Part shown: piece by piece, positions 50,826 through 64,000 of the stretch
Position numbering within the stretch: the first letter of the stretch is position 1
How the letters are laid out: each line of letters starts with the position of its first letter
NCBI RefSeq assembly: GCF_003590095.1
Contig: NC_039493.1
Coordinates: 4,092,001-4,156,000, forward strand
DNA: 64,000 nt
Source: Trichoplusia ni
Taxonomy: Eukaryota; Arthropoda; Insecta; Lepidoptera; Noctuidae
Reading direction: 5' to 3'
Program-made: the position numbers and the translations under genes
The notes under the pieces: model-generated
Databases searched by the model: none
Told to the model about the DNA's origin: nothing
Seen by the model: only the letters and a program-made list of their open reading frames with translations

Positions 50826-51082
50826 CACTAGCTGTTGCCCCCGACTTCCTCCACGGCGTTATGAAGATATAAACTTACACGTTACTTTAGCCACTCACTA
50901 GAGCATGCAGTTTCTCCCCGTTTTTGTAACATATTTTATTGCTACTTGGTTCATATTTGCCTGTCACAGCGTAATGGTTCATATATCCTATAGATTTCCT
51001 CAATAAAAGGCTAAATATAGAAGACTAAAATATTCGTTCAAATCGTACCAATAGCTCCTGGGATTAGCGCCTTCAAAAAACC
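50826..51082 (+). repeat. RTE-like repeat, diverged copy
   Basis: Starts ctagctgttgcccccgactt and retains cacagcgtaatggttcatat and ctcctgggattagcgccttc from the family at 1858. Confidence 0.65.
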
Positions 51083-53952
51083 TTTCCGCCTCAAATAGAT
51101 AAATCTATTACAAACTGTCTATGTAATTGAAAAAAATAATTTCGCTTCGCTCCACTGCGCTTTAATAAAACTTCCACCTTTTTAAATCTTTTAACCAAGA
51201 AAATATTACTGTTTTTTAGTATGTAGATTTTAATGTGGGTTAATATCATTATCCACGAAAATGAAAGTAATTAAAGATCTATTTAAAAAACACAGTTCGT
51301 AGTACGATTAAACTACAGTTAAATAATAAATTGATTAGCGTAAACACGTTGTTTAAATATTTTGAACAATTGGACAACTGCCAGTTAAATAGAACACAGT
51401 TACAAGATATTTGTTGGTCGTGTTACCTTGTCACGAACTGACAGAAATTTTAAGATTTTTTTACGTTTTTTTTCTTCAAATATCTTTTTACCTACCGCGT
51501 AAAGCTGATGCAAAAATATTTCGTAAATGAAAAATAATATGTAGGGCAGGATAATAATGAAGCATTGACCACCTATATTGTAGGTAAATTAAAAGGTTGA
51601 AAGTATGTACCAATTAAATTTTTAATCAATAGGTATTTAAAAAATTGCTTTGATTTGTTTTAAATGAAATCTGCAAAAAGTTTTAATCAAAGTTGCACTT
51701 ACGCTTTAAATAATCCTTAAAACAAACTAAATCACAAGCACTTAGGCCAGCAAAAACAAAAAAAGTTTTTAATCACTCATAGTTTTATTAAATACTGCAC
51801 TATATTATTTAAACTATTAATCTTAAATCATTGTTCGAACTGAGTTCCCGACACGTTGCCAGTACGTCCGATTCGTTTGGCGACCGCACTACAACTGCCG
51901 GCTACTGCGCTTCCTTCAGGCTGAATACGCCGCTACCTTTGACACAGCCGTGCAATCAAAATGTCAACGTGACAAGGTCGATTTTCCCGCGCATTCCTCT
52001 CTTGGGAAATGTCAAAACCGATCGGAAAATAGATTAAATATCAGTTTATAGTTATTTGACCGCGTTCGATAAAATAAATTAACAATTGAATATCGACTGC
52101 TTTTACGTAAAACAAGGTGGAAACTCGATAGAGCCTCTGCTAGTAGCGAAATAAACGCAAAAAAGGTAAAGTTTAAAACCTGAAAAAGCCATTGACCCCC
52201 ATTAGATCTCAATACTCAATTATTTATTGCGTTCCATAATGTACATCAAGGTCTTAAAATCTAATAATACGGAACGTTTATGGACCCTGTCGGGCACAGC
52301 AAATATCTTAGGAGAGAGGAAGCAGTAACAAATAGCCTTATATACACACATGGTACATATGCCTATCTAAAATTTTATTTTATCTTTTTATGTATTTTTA
52401 TCTACCAAGGATAAGAAAAACCATAAATTATTTAAGAGAAATCCGTGCAATTTTAGCTTAATTGATAACCAGATAAAGAGACAAGATGAATAGAAGGTAG
52501 AGTACTAAATCTCTAAAGTTTGCTCCACAATAGCTTATTTATACTTGCCTCAAAGCCACACCGGCAATATTGTTTCCCATTAAAATAATTCTGCGCCCAA
52601 AAGCAGTCAAAACACTAGTCTGGCTATCAGCCCGCTTGAAATTTCTAGTGAAGAGGCAATTTCTAATAACTTCCTGACATTTCGCCCGAATTGCACCGAA
52701 TGACGGACAGGCACGATGGGCTCAATAACACAGTTCCTCGCAAAATTAAAACGGAAAAGTACGATTACTCTTTTGGTAGGTTTTCAAATTCAGGGAAGAT
52801 TTCGTTTTGATGTGTTTCCCTACATCTGAAATATCTTGTTTTAATCAGTTATTCTAAGTTGCTGATACATTCTGTTTTTCCCCTTTCATAATTACATAAA
52901 TTTTCTTGTACTAAGGGTCAGCATCACCTTTTATATAAACAGAATTTTGTCACTCTATATTTCTCCAAAACATAGCAAATATCCCTATTCTTCTAATTGC
53001 AAAAATAAGATGAAACATCATTCCAGAGTAATTTTATTGTGAAACCTTTTCAAAGCTTGCATGCCTTTGAACTTTGACATTTACAATATGAAACTAAAAG
53101 GCAATAGTAACTACGAGTACTCTATACACGCGCTCGTGTAAGCTAAAAATATTTACAGTAGTATGTGTGCACTCGACTAGGCACTATCGGTAATATTTTG
53201 TATCGGGAGAAGCTTTGGGGAAAACTTTATTATCTTTTCTACCTTAACGTCTTAAAAATAAGGTTGACGTTTAGTTTGTAACGAAAATATATCTTACTTA
53301 ATATATTACGTGTCACGTTGTTTTTCCGATATGGAAACTCCTAAACTAGTCAACCGATTTTAATCAAATCTACACATTGTGTGTAGTTTCATATAACTTG
53401 AAAGATAGGATAGTTGATACGGGAACCTAATTTTTGTATTTTGCCTGTATTGTTACTATAGAGTTTCAGGCTCCACGGAGTTCGAAGTGTCAATAAGTAA
53501 TATATAACACCAGAACACAGCTGCTGCTGCCTGAACAAAGGTTTCTCATATGTGAAGACTTGACCATCGATCACTATGCTAGCTCAAACTGCACACTGAG
53601 AGTAGGCGATTTGAGATACCAATATTGGAAGCTAGATTTCCTCATGAAGTTTTCAGTTACTGTTTGTCACTATTATCTTAGGCTCATTAGAAAGGAATGC
53701 CTAAACATGACTTAAAATAGAACCTGCATCCCGACAATACAAATGCATACACATACACCGCAAGACCTCTCCGACATATTTTCCTAAAGTAAATCAATCT
53801 CAAATAAATTGGTGCCCTAATAATAACCAGGCTATATCTCATGACCCATGTTTGCTACAGTGATATAACAACAAATGAAAACTGTGATTAAGCAACGTTA
53901 AGTTTGATAGGTGATCAATTATGTTTACAACTTTGATTCTGTAATTTGTCAG

Positions 53953-54012
53953 AGATAGAATAGATTAGATTAGATTAGAATATTCTTTATTGTACACCAT
54001 GGAATTACAGCA
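53953..54012 (+). repeat. (gatta)n run and LINE-type 3' end
   Basis: A short run of gatta units leads into gaatattctttattgtacac, a common 3' junction of lepidopteran LINE copies. Confidence 0.5.
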
Positions 54013-55690
54013 GTGATTCTTAATACATACAATGTTAGGGTACAATGAATAAGAGTTAATGACGATTTCAATATTCACCCGCTAAATATAATGTGGAAAC
54101 AAAAAGAACATAAAAACTAATTTACGGTACAAAACGATATAAAAAAACTAATATAAATAGTTAGTTAATTTTGGTAGTTTTCAACAAAGACTTTAACTTT
54201 AAATCTTATCAGATAAGACTTAGGTAAGTCCAGAATAACGTCAGTAGGACTAACTTTTGTACTACAGAAGAATTGGAGTAATTTACTCTACATTTAGCTA
54301 AGTACTGAAAATTATTGCAAAAATTGTGGACACTGGGATATCACTATTTTCTTTATTTCGTTATCCGTTAACAAAATTAAAAATCAAGCTTGATATTTAA
54401 TCATAACTGTGGTTTAAAATTATCCAAGTAGTTTGAAACAGATTGACAGATCAGATTGTTTACTTTTTATCTCACTTTTTTGATAGGCTGGTTAAACAAG
54501 AGAAGTTTAATTCTAAAAGAGTCCATTGTTAATGGACATGTTTTCATCTCATATTAAATACGTAGTTAACCTTAGCATATCCATAATTATTTACAAAATA
54601 GTAATCTAAAAAATCTTGTCAGTAAGTTTTACACAAGCTTGGTTGACTACAGGAATAAATGCATGCATGCTTGCAGCCATTTTATCGTTGCAGGTCCCGT
54701 TTACAGCCCCACCCTGTTCTACAATACATGGCCGGTTATGGATTTTTCCCGATCTATTATTCGATTGGATTGCGAACAACATCAAATCACTCACAATTAC
54801 ACTCGTATTTTTATTCTGTGGATTTAGATTTTTATCAAACTATATTATATCATAACCGAATTTTGAATAAGGAATTCCATTGCCTGTGTTTAGTTTTTCA
54901 GATTTTGACGTTTAAACAAAAAAAAAAATCAACATGGATGCCATTAAATATGAGAAGATATAATTTATTTGTTTTTTTCTTTCACATTAATTAACGTTGA
55001 CGGTTTATATGGTCGTAAAGATTGTAGTTAAAACCATATATTTATGGCACAAAGGGAACAGATGGTATAAAACTGCAGTACAAATCGATATCACCGGATG
55101 GTGGTCATGATTTGACCTACTTGCAATGCTTTCACAGAATTTGCTACCTGACCTATGTGATATGCCTGGTATTAAAACTGTAATATCATGATTGTGTATT
55201 AAGATGATTATTTTTCGGTTTTTAGCCAGTATCACTTCGACCAGAGCATACTAATCCTTAGCACTTAAAAAGTCACAATATTAGCAAGTATGTATGTCGT
55301 TTAAAATGTAGGGAAATATCTTATTGATTTTCTGCAAGTACACGTAAACGGTCGGCCAGTATATATATATTGTTTTGGGTTTTCAGTATTTTTAAACAAA
55401 GTAACGTCACGTGCACATTTTAACAATTCATTTATTTAAATTAAATGTTAGTTAATTTATCTACACTATTTCTCTTACCCCTACTACCTTTATTTTCATC
55501 AAAAAGACTAAGGCCCAACCACGCCCCCGAAAGCCTTCAAAATTTATTTATAAATTTTATTTAGGTAGTAGCGTTTTCGATATTAATTAAATACAATGAA
55601 TATTGATTATAAACACATACCGCATAATAAAAAAAAATCCCCACAAATAGAAAAAAAATAGTATCTATGAATTCGGAATTCAAAACTCAC

Positions 55691-55732
55691 CTCAGCAAAC
55701 TCCCATCTCCAGACCACTCCGGAGCGACAATC
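55691..55732 (-). CDS. Candidate 42-base micro-exon, or GluCl 5'UTR exon
   Basis: On the minus strand, acceptor acagttttttttaaaag precedes 42 bases ending at a consensus donor (CTGAG|GTGAGT). One phase-0 frame is open and reads DCRSGVVWRWEFAE, rich in Trp, Arg and Glu and not obviously random. It could be a coding micro-exon of an unrecognised gene that continues outside the window, or a noncoding exon of GluCl. A GC-rich patch at about 55815-55930 with an initiator-like TCAGT (minus, near 55840) may be the associated promoter. Confidence 0.3.
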
Positions 55733-57603
55733 CTTTTAAAAAAAACTGTATTAAAGATGGCGGTTACAAAACGTGTTTAAAAAAAATGTTATTAAAAAAT
55801 GTCCGTAATGTTGGTTAGGCGGGCTCGGGCGCGGTACTGAGCCTGGGCGGGACGGCGGGGCGTCTCTATTGATCGGGAGATCGCGCAGCATCCGACGGCC
55901 GGAGCCTGCCAGCCTCGCGAATACCCGATGCCATTTGTACGGATGGTGTACATTGCTGGTTTGTCATTTGTATAAATCATTTCAACTAATTAACGACCAC
56001 CTTGATTTCTATCATGAATATTCGCGTTAAGCTCATCGTGAGAATTAATATAAGTTTAAAAAGTTGGTTAGGTTAACAAATGTATTAAATTACTTTCCTT
56101 TTAACTAATAAACAATCTCGAAATTATACTCTGCTTTTTTTGTTTTGAGCTTCGTTAATTCTTAACTCAATCATTCGCGACGCAATCTTAAGCTCAATAA
56201 TCATTAAATTACCTCTTAAACTAATTTCAGAATTTGTCTGAATGAATAAAATCTGCAACACTAATAGTCCAGACGGAGACAGACAGACATCTAAATTTGT
56301 TTTGGCACAGACATGTCATTTATTCAGCCGCGACTGCCGTGACTGAGAGTACCGCGAAGATTAGTAAACGACACGCGGAAATATGTTGTGAAAAACAAGA
56401 AAACTGAATACCTTATGTACAGCAATAGAAAATGATTTATAGTTCACGCTATTTTCATACATTTCATGTATTTTACAAGGTTAAGTTTGTTGAACTCTAT
56501 TTTATAATATTCTAGTCCAGTATAATAATAAATTGTTATAAATTAAGAATCATTTCAGTGCAAAAGTAGGTCTTGTTGACATTTGCCATTGAAAGAAGGA
56601 AGACCTCTTGATCTTATTACTTAATAGTCATACCAACATACTGATGAGTGATGTCCGGGCCGGGCCCAGGACTCCAATATACGGAAAGTTGAGCGTTGAT
56701 CACCACGCCAACTCACTGCAGGTTGAAGATTTCAGATTCCAATATATAAATCCCAGATTTACATGTTTGCCTTCACTGTTTGACAGTGGTGTCTTAATAT
56801 AATAAGAAAATACACACAAATTTATAACAGTAGGTACTGCCTGCGTTGGAAACCACTATGACACTTTTGATCTTAACGTTTATCAAAATAAGTAAAACTT
56901 TGTAAATACCAAGGTAAATACTAACAACACTGAAAAAAGTTTCGACCAAAAAGGTTTTAAACCTTACAACCAACAATAAAAAACGTTTTGACTGTACTTA
57001 GTTCCTTAATACTTTTCCATAAATTGTTTACAAGCATTTTCAAAGGCTCTCAATTGTCTAAACACTTGACTTTTAATAAATGACACCATCACTATCTTAT
57101 TACAAGACCTCGAGATCATTACCCTCATCCAAGCAGCAATGTACTCCATCCACCTGCTACGACTCGCGAACCCCGCGTGCACGCGTCGCGTTACCCTGCT
57201 CCCGTATTTATGGAGCCCACCTGCAAACTCTAATACTAGCCACTTACCATTTTATTGTTTAAACTACCCTTGCCATCACAAATGGTGATTATCGTCATCG
57301 GGATTACTAACTCCAGAACCTTACTCATTTTTGTAGCTGGTGTCGGAGTGTATGTACGTTTGGTTTGTGTTTCTGAGTTCGCGACCGTGTTACTATGTGC
57401 TAAGGGTTCTCTCGCCCTTACTCAATGTTAAGTGGCTGATCTGTTTCAGTTTTAAGAGACTTTTTTAGCAGTTAGGTTTGGAGTTGATTGATGAATTGTT
57501 CAATAAGTGAGCTAAGTAATCGTAACACTACGGGGTAATAAAGGTACTATACTATTTTCTTGAATAATTTAAAGCCCTAATTGAATAAGATATATTTTAC
57601 GTG

Positions 57604-57720
57604 ACTAGCTGACCCAGCAAACGTTATTTTGCTATATAAAATATTTTACCTACCAAAAATTAAACATAAAATTGGTCAAGGTACTCACCAACAATTGTTT
57701 ATGTGAGAAATTTGCCCAAC
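57604..57720 (+). repeat. Common interspersed repeat fragment
   Basis: Begins actagctgacccagcaaacg ttattttgctatataaaata, a widespread arthropod repeat end. Only a fragment is visible. Confidence 0.5.
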
Positions 57721-59196
57721 AATCTGTTATAGGTAAGCACAGCATGCATTGTACTACTTAGTTAATGTTAAAATATTGACAAAGCGAAGATACATACAAA
57801 ACATCATGACATTAATTAAGATCTTTCGAATTATATTTAGATCTTTCGGACTCGTTTAACAACTAACATTGTGACACGACACTTTCCTATGTAAGAATAA
57901 ATTAAACTTTAAAATCTGCGTTTCCGAAAATAAATACCAGCTCAAAAACATGAATGAATATTTATGGAACAACAGTGATTGATAAAACCTCATCAATACG
58001 AGGAAGTGAATCTGCAATACCGTACAATAATCAATATACAAACAATCTACAAACAAACATTAATTCCAAATCACGTAGTGTGTAAGCAGGACAGCGCACT
58101 ACATATTATAGAGCACTGTCTCTTTTCGTCATTTACAACAATTCACCTTTATCTCATGGTGGTATAGTCCCTGTTAAAATGAATAGCCGATATTTCAGCA
58201 CTGTCATGACTCTTGGCACGAATCCTCCTTCAATGTAAGCCCCAGCATAAGTATAAGTATCTATAAATCAAGCAAATATAAAAACGTTTGATAAAATACT
58301 CTCATGAATGAATATTACGTTGTCATCAGCCAGTTTTGAGTATATCCCTATATGAGGATTAACAAGAATGTAAAACCTGCTCGTTTTATGAAGTCTTCTG
58401 ACCTCAATATTTCAATTTAAAGTTAAGAAAGTTCTAATTTCTCAACGTATTTCAAGTTATAAAACATTTATTTTTTTAAGTAGGTATATGGGTCTAAAAA
58501 ACAATTTGTATGAAAAAACGGCTTAAAAAAGTGTATGTTATTGAACATTGAATATTATCCTATTCTATTCTAATTCTACAATTATTATATTACACCAACC
58601 GTACCTGGTAAATGAAAATGTTAATCTGTATCTCATAAATAAGTAGAGTCCTTGCCCAACGCTATCAAGAATGTTATTACATTGTTGATATAAAATGTAT
58701 TTTGTTTTACGTTTCAATTTTCTCACCTTTTAACTCATGATTCGACTTTTGAATACGATTCCATCCCTTATTCAACCCCATCTTGTCATTACGGTACATT
58801 TATCCCAACTGCTTCCCATTTATTTCAATCCGAGTTTCGCAACAACAAACAGCTCGTCAATTATAAACCGTCGCAGATTGCACAGGAACCCGCTATGTTA
58901 ATTGATCACCGCAGCAATCCACAATTGCCGCAGTTTATCCATACCGATAATATACCAGTCGGGGAAATTGTCGGTTTGTTATGATTTCAGAGATAAATTG
59001 AAAATTTGATTCAAGCGAGGTTTGAGGCGAAACTTTACTTTTATATTTTATTTACTTTAAATATAGTTTTATGATTATAACGCTGCTAGTGTAATCTCTA
59101 GAGTATTATATTCAAGTACCTAGGAGCAAGGAGACTCCACTCTTAGCCGTGTTGTGAGCCTTCACAAGTGCAATAATATAACTTTTTTATAGGTTT

Positions 59197-59582
59197 TTTT
59201 TTTAAAACGACTCCCGCAGTAAGGAATTTAATCCTTGTGTCACAGGGGGTTTACAAACATACAACTCTATTTTGATAGTAACTGTCGTGAGAATGATTCA
59301 TTATTAAATGATGTAACGGTTTACTCACGCGTATTTATCGGGGTAGCCGAGTCGAACTGAGTTCGACTCGCGATCCCGCCGCGTCTGCTCATGATTAGGG
59401 ACTCCGGTTGGGTCCGAAACTAGTCGGGCTACCCCGATAAATACGCGTGAGTAAACCGTTACATCATTTAATAAACATACAACTCACATGCGCAAACACA
59501 CCCAGACTCAGAACAAGCATTTGTGGATCACACATTTTTGGCGTGATGACCTCAACCACTTATCCGTGCAGTCAACTTGGCT
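59197..59582 (-). repeat. tRNA-derived SINE split by an insertion
   Basis: On the minus strand the head gttgactgcacggataagtg gttgaggtcatcacgcc (A box) and body gttctgagtctgggtgtgtt run to 59473. They resume at 59267 with gtttgtaaaccccctgtgac and the 3' part. The two halves join cleanly once the nested element and one copy of a 13-base duplication are removed. Confidence 0.75.
59268..59472. mobile_element. Palindromic short element inserted in a SINE, with 13-bp TSD
   Basis: The 205-bp insert is bracketed by direct repeats aaacatacaactc (59255-59267 and 59473-59485). Its arms, 59301-59348 and 59427-59474, are 48-base exact reverse complements containing tactcacgcgtatttatcgg (the outer two bases enter the flank). 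An unpaired centre contains gactccggttgggtccgaaa. A one-armed relative is at 14150-14300. No ORF. The long duplication is more like retroposition than cut-and-paste transposition, though the foldback resembles a MITE. Confidence 0.75.
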
Positions 59583-59982
59583 GTAGACACTCAAAAATCT
59601 AAAATTTTTATAACACTTTGCCTATATGTACTAGGGCCAATATACCTTAAACAATTATGACTTGATGACTCTACCTAGGAAGTTACAGCATAAGAATAAC
59701 AGCAAGATTTTACCATAGGCAAAAGAAACTCTTATAGAACTAAACGTTGCGCGTCGTCTATAACCCTTTATCCCTCTAAGCATGGCTCTACCATACTGAA
59801 AATATTCACAAGTAACCTAAGGTAGTTGAAACACGATCACATAGCTTACAGTCCACCTGTCGTTTCGAGTATTTAACGATCAATCACCCTCTAGCACTAA
59901 GATCTAGTACTTTAAGGTACAACAGGGTTAAGCTTTAAGAAGCAGGGAAACATATTTCAGAAGGTTTAATCTATATCTACAA

Positions 59983-60252
59983 CTATACTAATATATAAAG
60001 CTGAAAAGTTTTTTGAACGCGCTAATCTCAACAACTGGTTCAAATTGAAAAAATATTTTTGTGTAGTATAGACCATTTACCGAGGAAGGTTTTAGGCTAT
60101 ATACCATTACACTGGACGCACTAATAGGAGCGAAGATACAATGTAAAATGTGGAAAAAACAGGGAAAATTATTCATCTTCGAGGGCTTCCGTTCAAAAAT
60201 TCCTAACTTATATCTTCTAACCACGCGGACGAAGTCGCGGGCAACAGCTAGT
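59983..60252 (-). repeat. RTE-like repeat, near full-length copy
   Basis: On the minus strand it starts actagctgttgcccgcgact tcgtccgcgtgg and ends at cttttcagctttatatatta. Best preserved copy of the family also at 1858, 50826 and 63011. Confidence 0.8.
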
Positions 60253-63010
60253 TAAAACATATAATCCTCCTTTTCCGCCTTTGCGTCTTTACTAGAAAGT
60301 AACCTATACTCAGACAATACTAGCATAAAATGGCAATCTCTTAAAATAATCCTATCGCAGATGTAGAAGAAAGACGGTGCTCTAGAGGGTGTTAATCAAA
60401 ATTATAATCGAACTCAAAAGTTTTTGTTTCAAGTACGCTATTTTTCAGACATTGTTAAAACTTAACTTAACTTAACACTTATGCCTTCTGACGTTATGAA
60501 ATGTTGTAAAAACCTTCATCTTGAAGTAGTTACACTCAGAAAAAAATATACTAAGGAGTTTTCGTGCAAATATCAAAAAACACCGAAGGAAGTGTTTGTA
60601 AAAAGGTTTTAATAAGTAAACCTTCTTAACTCTATCACACAGTGGTTACAAGTCAACGGGTAACGTACCTTTACAAAGCTCTGAAAGCTTCAGCAGTTCT
60701 TTGTGGTCTGTGGTGCAGGGCCCACAGCAATTATATTAAGGGTGGGTTAAGAACATAATTACGGGACAAGTTTCAAGTCAGTTGCGAGAATACAAGTCAT
60801 AGTATTAAATTAGGCCTTAATTATGGGGGCTTATTGTTAGAGCCTCTTTTAAGGAATGATAAAATAATAAAGAGGTTTTTATTGTTTTATTAATTTGATG
60901 TGACCAAGCTTTTGTTTTATGCAGTCTTAGGCAACTTATATTTTAAGATTCTGAGAATGTTAGCGTTGATAGGATCAATCAAATATATGGAAGTGTCAAC
61001 AACAACAAAACACTTCGTTCTAGCAACTCCTGTTTTGTCAACTACGTGTTATTAAAAATATTTAAGATTTATTTTCTGATACTTGCAGAGTTTCATGGTT
61101 TTAGAAGTCACAAACATTAGGTGACATCTACTTAAGACTAAAGAAAAACATGACATGTTACCTACTTACGTTTTTGGCTAGACCGGTGGGAATCCTCATG
61201 GACACCAACCTCCTCCTTATGTATATCTATGCCTCTGTAGCCAAATTACATTTCTACAACTGCATTTCATGTTGCCTCGACAAGTCATGTAACTCCGACC
61301 TGAGGTCTCAATAAATCGGAGAGTTTTCTATTGACTTTAACGATGGTTGAATTTTCACTTGATTACAGGGAATGAAATATGTTATACCCTCCCCTACTTC
61401 TATATTAATATTATAGAACTAATACTTAGTTGTAGCATGTTAGATAGTTGTAGTATGAAATTAGATGTCGAAGGATTATCCCCGGCAAATGACATGAAGC
61501 GGTGGAAACTACTCGGATGCTGTAACCTCGCATCTGAACTAATTAGACAACTCCGGAAATCTGTTGCGACATATTAATTTCCGCGACACAGTTACCTCGC
61601 GATGTCTGAAAGCCTGTCATTAATATTCTGGTATTTCAAACTGAACTATGATGTAAGTAGATTATATTAAAGCATTTGATGATATAATTGAAGTATCTTA
61701 CATGTTTAACCAAAGTTTTATACCAATGGAGTTGGGCCATAATTCCGCTTTTGTGTTGGAAAAATGCTTAGGAAAATACGAATAGTGTTAAATTGAATGC
61801 ATTTACCGGCCATTGAATAGCAGGAGTGCCAGTCCCTCAGGTCTTTGTATAAGTAAATCGTTTAAAGGTTAAGGTCAAATTCCAATCAGCAAACTTCATA
61901 ATCCTAAATATCTTCTTCGCCTCTTTCCTCCTTAAACTTGAACTTCAAAAATGTTAATCTGTTCACCATCTACTTAAACTTGACTTAAATTTAAGACTGT
62001 GTTTACTAATCACCAAAAGTTAACATCTGAAGAATGTTAAAACGTTACACAATATATAACGAGTGTTCAGTCTCGGCAGACATTTTGACTTTCAACTTTA
62101 CGCGATACAGTCATCATTTTTCAGTTAATTGAAAAAGTTTCAGGCGTTTTCGGGTGTCCATGAGGCTGACGAATTAGAAAATTGTTTTATAAGTGAATTT
62201 GGCTCTTTTATCTACCGTCTGCCTACCGTAATATAATTATTAGTACTTAGGTAACTGGTGTAATATTCTCAGTAGGATTCTACGATATGGCTTTGTTAAC
62301 TTGAGATACTCGTAAAAAATAAATGTGATTGATTTGTAATTCATTGATGACCTTTTTAAAGAGGTTTCTGTTGCTTTGTTTATTTGTATCTTAAAATAAT
62401 CACCATGTGTTCGTGAAACATTATAACTTTTCTTTTGAAGCATTGCATTTGTTTGTAGTTTTATACAAAGTATAACCAATTATAGTTATGCTTTGTAATT
62501 ATGACTGCATATTTGTATACAATTTGATTGTATTTGCGTACAGTGCATGTGTCATTGAACTGGTTTTGAACTTGGTGGTTTTTTTTTTGTATGCTTTGTG
62601 GTTTGTGCTTTAGGTGGTTAAGATTTAAAAATCAGCCTGGCTGTAGGGATTGTTATCACTTATCATTATATCTTTTAAGTTACGTCATAACAATACAGGA
62701 AGAAATCCAGCCCTTTTTACAACTAGGTACGTCTTTGTAGGTTTTGTTGAGAACTTTAATCTAATTATTATATTATTGTCATCGTGTAACTATAAAATTA
62801 TTTTACAGTTTTAATAAGAGAATTGCACCAAACAACCCGTATTCTGTGCTGGCTCTGCACGTGTTTCATTGCATTCTTCTTGGCACTGATATTTCTGCTC
62901 CAATATTATTTGTACGTGAGTTTACTTTACAACTACCGACCTTCATAACATAACTAGCCAAGTTCTGCTGTTTCACCCGCATTTTACAAGCTCCTAATAG
63001 TCACAGCTAT

Positions 63011-63153
63011 ATATTATACTAGCTGTTGCCCGCGACTTTGTCCGCGTGGTTAGAAGATATAAGTTATAATTTATACCTGCCTGTTTTTTTTCCACATTTT
63101 CCATTATATCTTCGCTCCTATTAGTCGCAGCGTGATGGTATATAGCCTAAAAC
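63011..63153 (+). repeat. RTE-like repeat, 3'-truncated copy
   Basis: Starts actagctgttgcccgcgact ttgtccgcgtggttagaag and runs to cgcagcgtgatggtatatag, then diverges. Confidence 0.75.
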
Positions 63154-64000
63154 GATTTTTTCATTACATTACGATTCCGGCGAATAGGTCCTATTTAGGT
63201 AAGATTGAAAGTTTAAACATCAAATATAACACAATGTTTATCTCATCGTCATCGAATGAAATTGCTGGGCTCTTATCGGTGTATCCATTTCCACTTTTCT
63301 CAATCCTGTGCTGACTATCCCTTTTTAGTCCTTACAAGCTAAAATGACCTAAGATTTTTAACAACAGAATTCTTCTTCCTTCAATTGTCCTTTATTTGTT
63401 CCCAGCATTAAGCTTTAAAACAAATGTTATGTTCACCTTTATAATGCTATTATTGATTATAATTAATTTATAAAGGTTCGCTCTCGGATGTTATCTTAGT
63501 ACCAACAAGATGATATTGATTGTCCCAGTTAAGTTCCGGTAATATGAGACACGTCACACGTGGGCTTGTTACATTCAGGTCAGTCATCAAAGATATTGAG
63601 ATCGTGAGATAATTTTAAACGAAGTGATCATTAGACAAAGCAAAGGTGACTAAATTGGGTATTTGGCTTAAAATATCTAATTAATCCGTCAGATAGATTT
63701 AGTAAAATATCGGGTGAGACTTTTTTCGTTTGTGATACATAAATGTAGATGATACATTGAGTTGAAATCTCATATGACATCTCTTAGCAATACACTTCTA
63801 CCTGCACATAACAGTGAGTTTATTAGCCCCCACTTCTCATCAAATATGATGCGTTTTATTTTCGTATCTTTATTATTTTAATAAAATTAAATGAATATTT
63901 ATCCAATATTAAAAAATTCAATTATAGTGCTCGCCATTTAATAAAATTCTGATCATAAATAGAAGTGAGAGAAATGTGATTTGTTTTAAAAAAAGGGGGT

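Larger units (their letters stand above)
47170..55690. other. GluCl upstream intron / 5' flank, no coding exon seen
   Basis: The acceptor at 47172-47170 shows that a noncoding exon lies further upstream, so this span is probably 5'UTR intron and promoter. It is AT-rich with scattered repeats listed separately. GC-richer patches at about 47640-47720, 49530-49600 and 51840-52010 are possible regulatory or first-exon sites, without firm evidence. ORFs near 54606-54994 are open in several frames and unconvincing. Confidence 0.45.
55733..64000. other. Right-hand region without recognised genes
   Basis: AT-rich DNA with several interspersed repeats (57604, 59197-59582, 59983 and 63011) and no ORF with recognisable domains. 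A segment near 57140-57240 is GC-richer but has no supportable exon. Confidence 0.45.

Noticed and set aside
54606..54994. Overlapping ORFs of 62-111 codons on both strands
   Set aside because: Three plus frames and one minus frame are all open with no recognisable domain or codon bias. Probably chance or decayed repeat.

Overview
The window is a piece of an AT-rich insect nuclear genome, almost certainly a moth or butterfly. It has short exons with GT-AG introns, lepidopteran-type tRNA-derived SINEs and LINE fragments, and an adipokinetic hormone precursor whose peptide (QLTFTSSWG + GKR) is the classic moth AKH. No bacterial, viral or organellar block is visible. No sequence search could be run, so all gene names rest on recognised protein motifs and exon structure.

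Layout, left to right. 1-4096: no recognised gene, one RTE-like repeat. 4097-5236 (-): three-exon SVIP homologue (small VCP/p97-interacting protein). 6056-9057 (+): five-exon mitochondrial ATP synthase subunit b, divergent from SVIP. 12894-16721 (-): four-exon Ras2/R-Ras-type GTPase. 17353-18330 (+): single-exon cyclin H, divergent from Ras2. 19541-20394: MITE-like element with terminal inverted repeats. 20650-21236 (-) and 22665-23277 (+): two adipokinetic hormone precursor genes, head to head, each with a TATA box and a single intron. 24060-24135 (-): probable terminal exon of an unidentified gene. 27336-47162 (-): glutamate-gated chloride channel (GluCl), ten coding exons per transcript, with three mutually exclusive versions of exon 3. 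47170-64000: GluCl upstream intron/5' region plus repeats, with only one weak micro-exon candidate at 55691-55732.

The genes do not form one pathway. Two head-to-head housekeeping pairs (SVIP/ATPsyn-b and Ras2/CycH) are followed by a neuropeptide pair and a large neuronal ion-channel gene.

The most interesting signal is at the GluCl 3' end. The normal stop (TGA, 27338-27336) is followed in the same frame by 74 open codons with essentially pure G/C third positions. They encode a hydrophobic segment that looks like a fifth membrane helix, then a Pro/Ala tail. The extension stops at a TAA that overlaps the AATAAA poly(A) signal. This is what stop-codon readthrough, or A-to-I editing of TGA to TGG, would produce. 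Other leads are the alternative exon cassette, a 205-bp palindromic element nested in a SINE with a 13-bp target duplication, a phase-compatible alternative first exon for SVIP, and a start-stop uORF just ahead of cyclin H.
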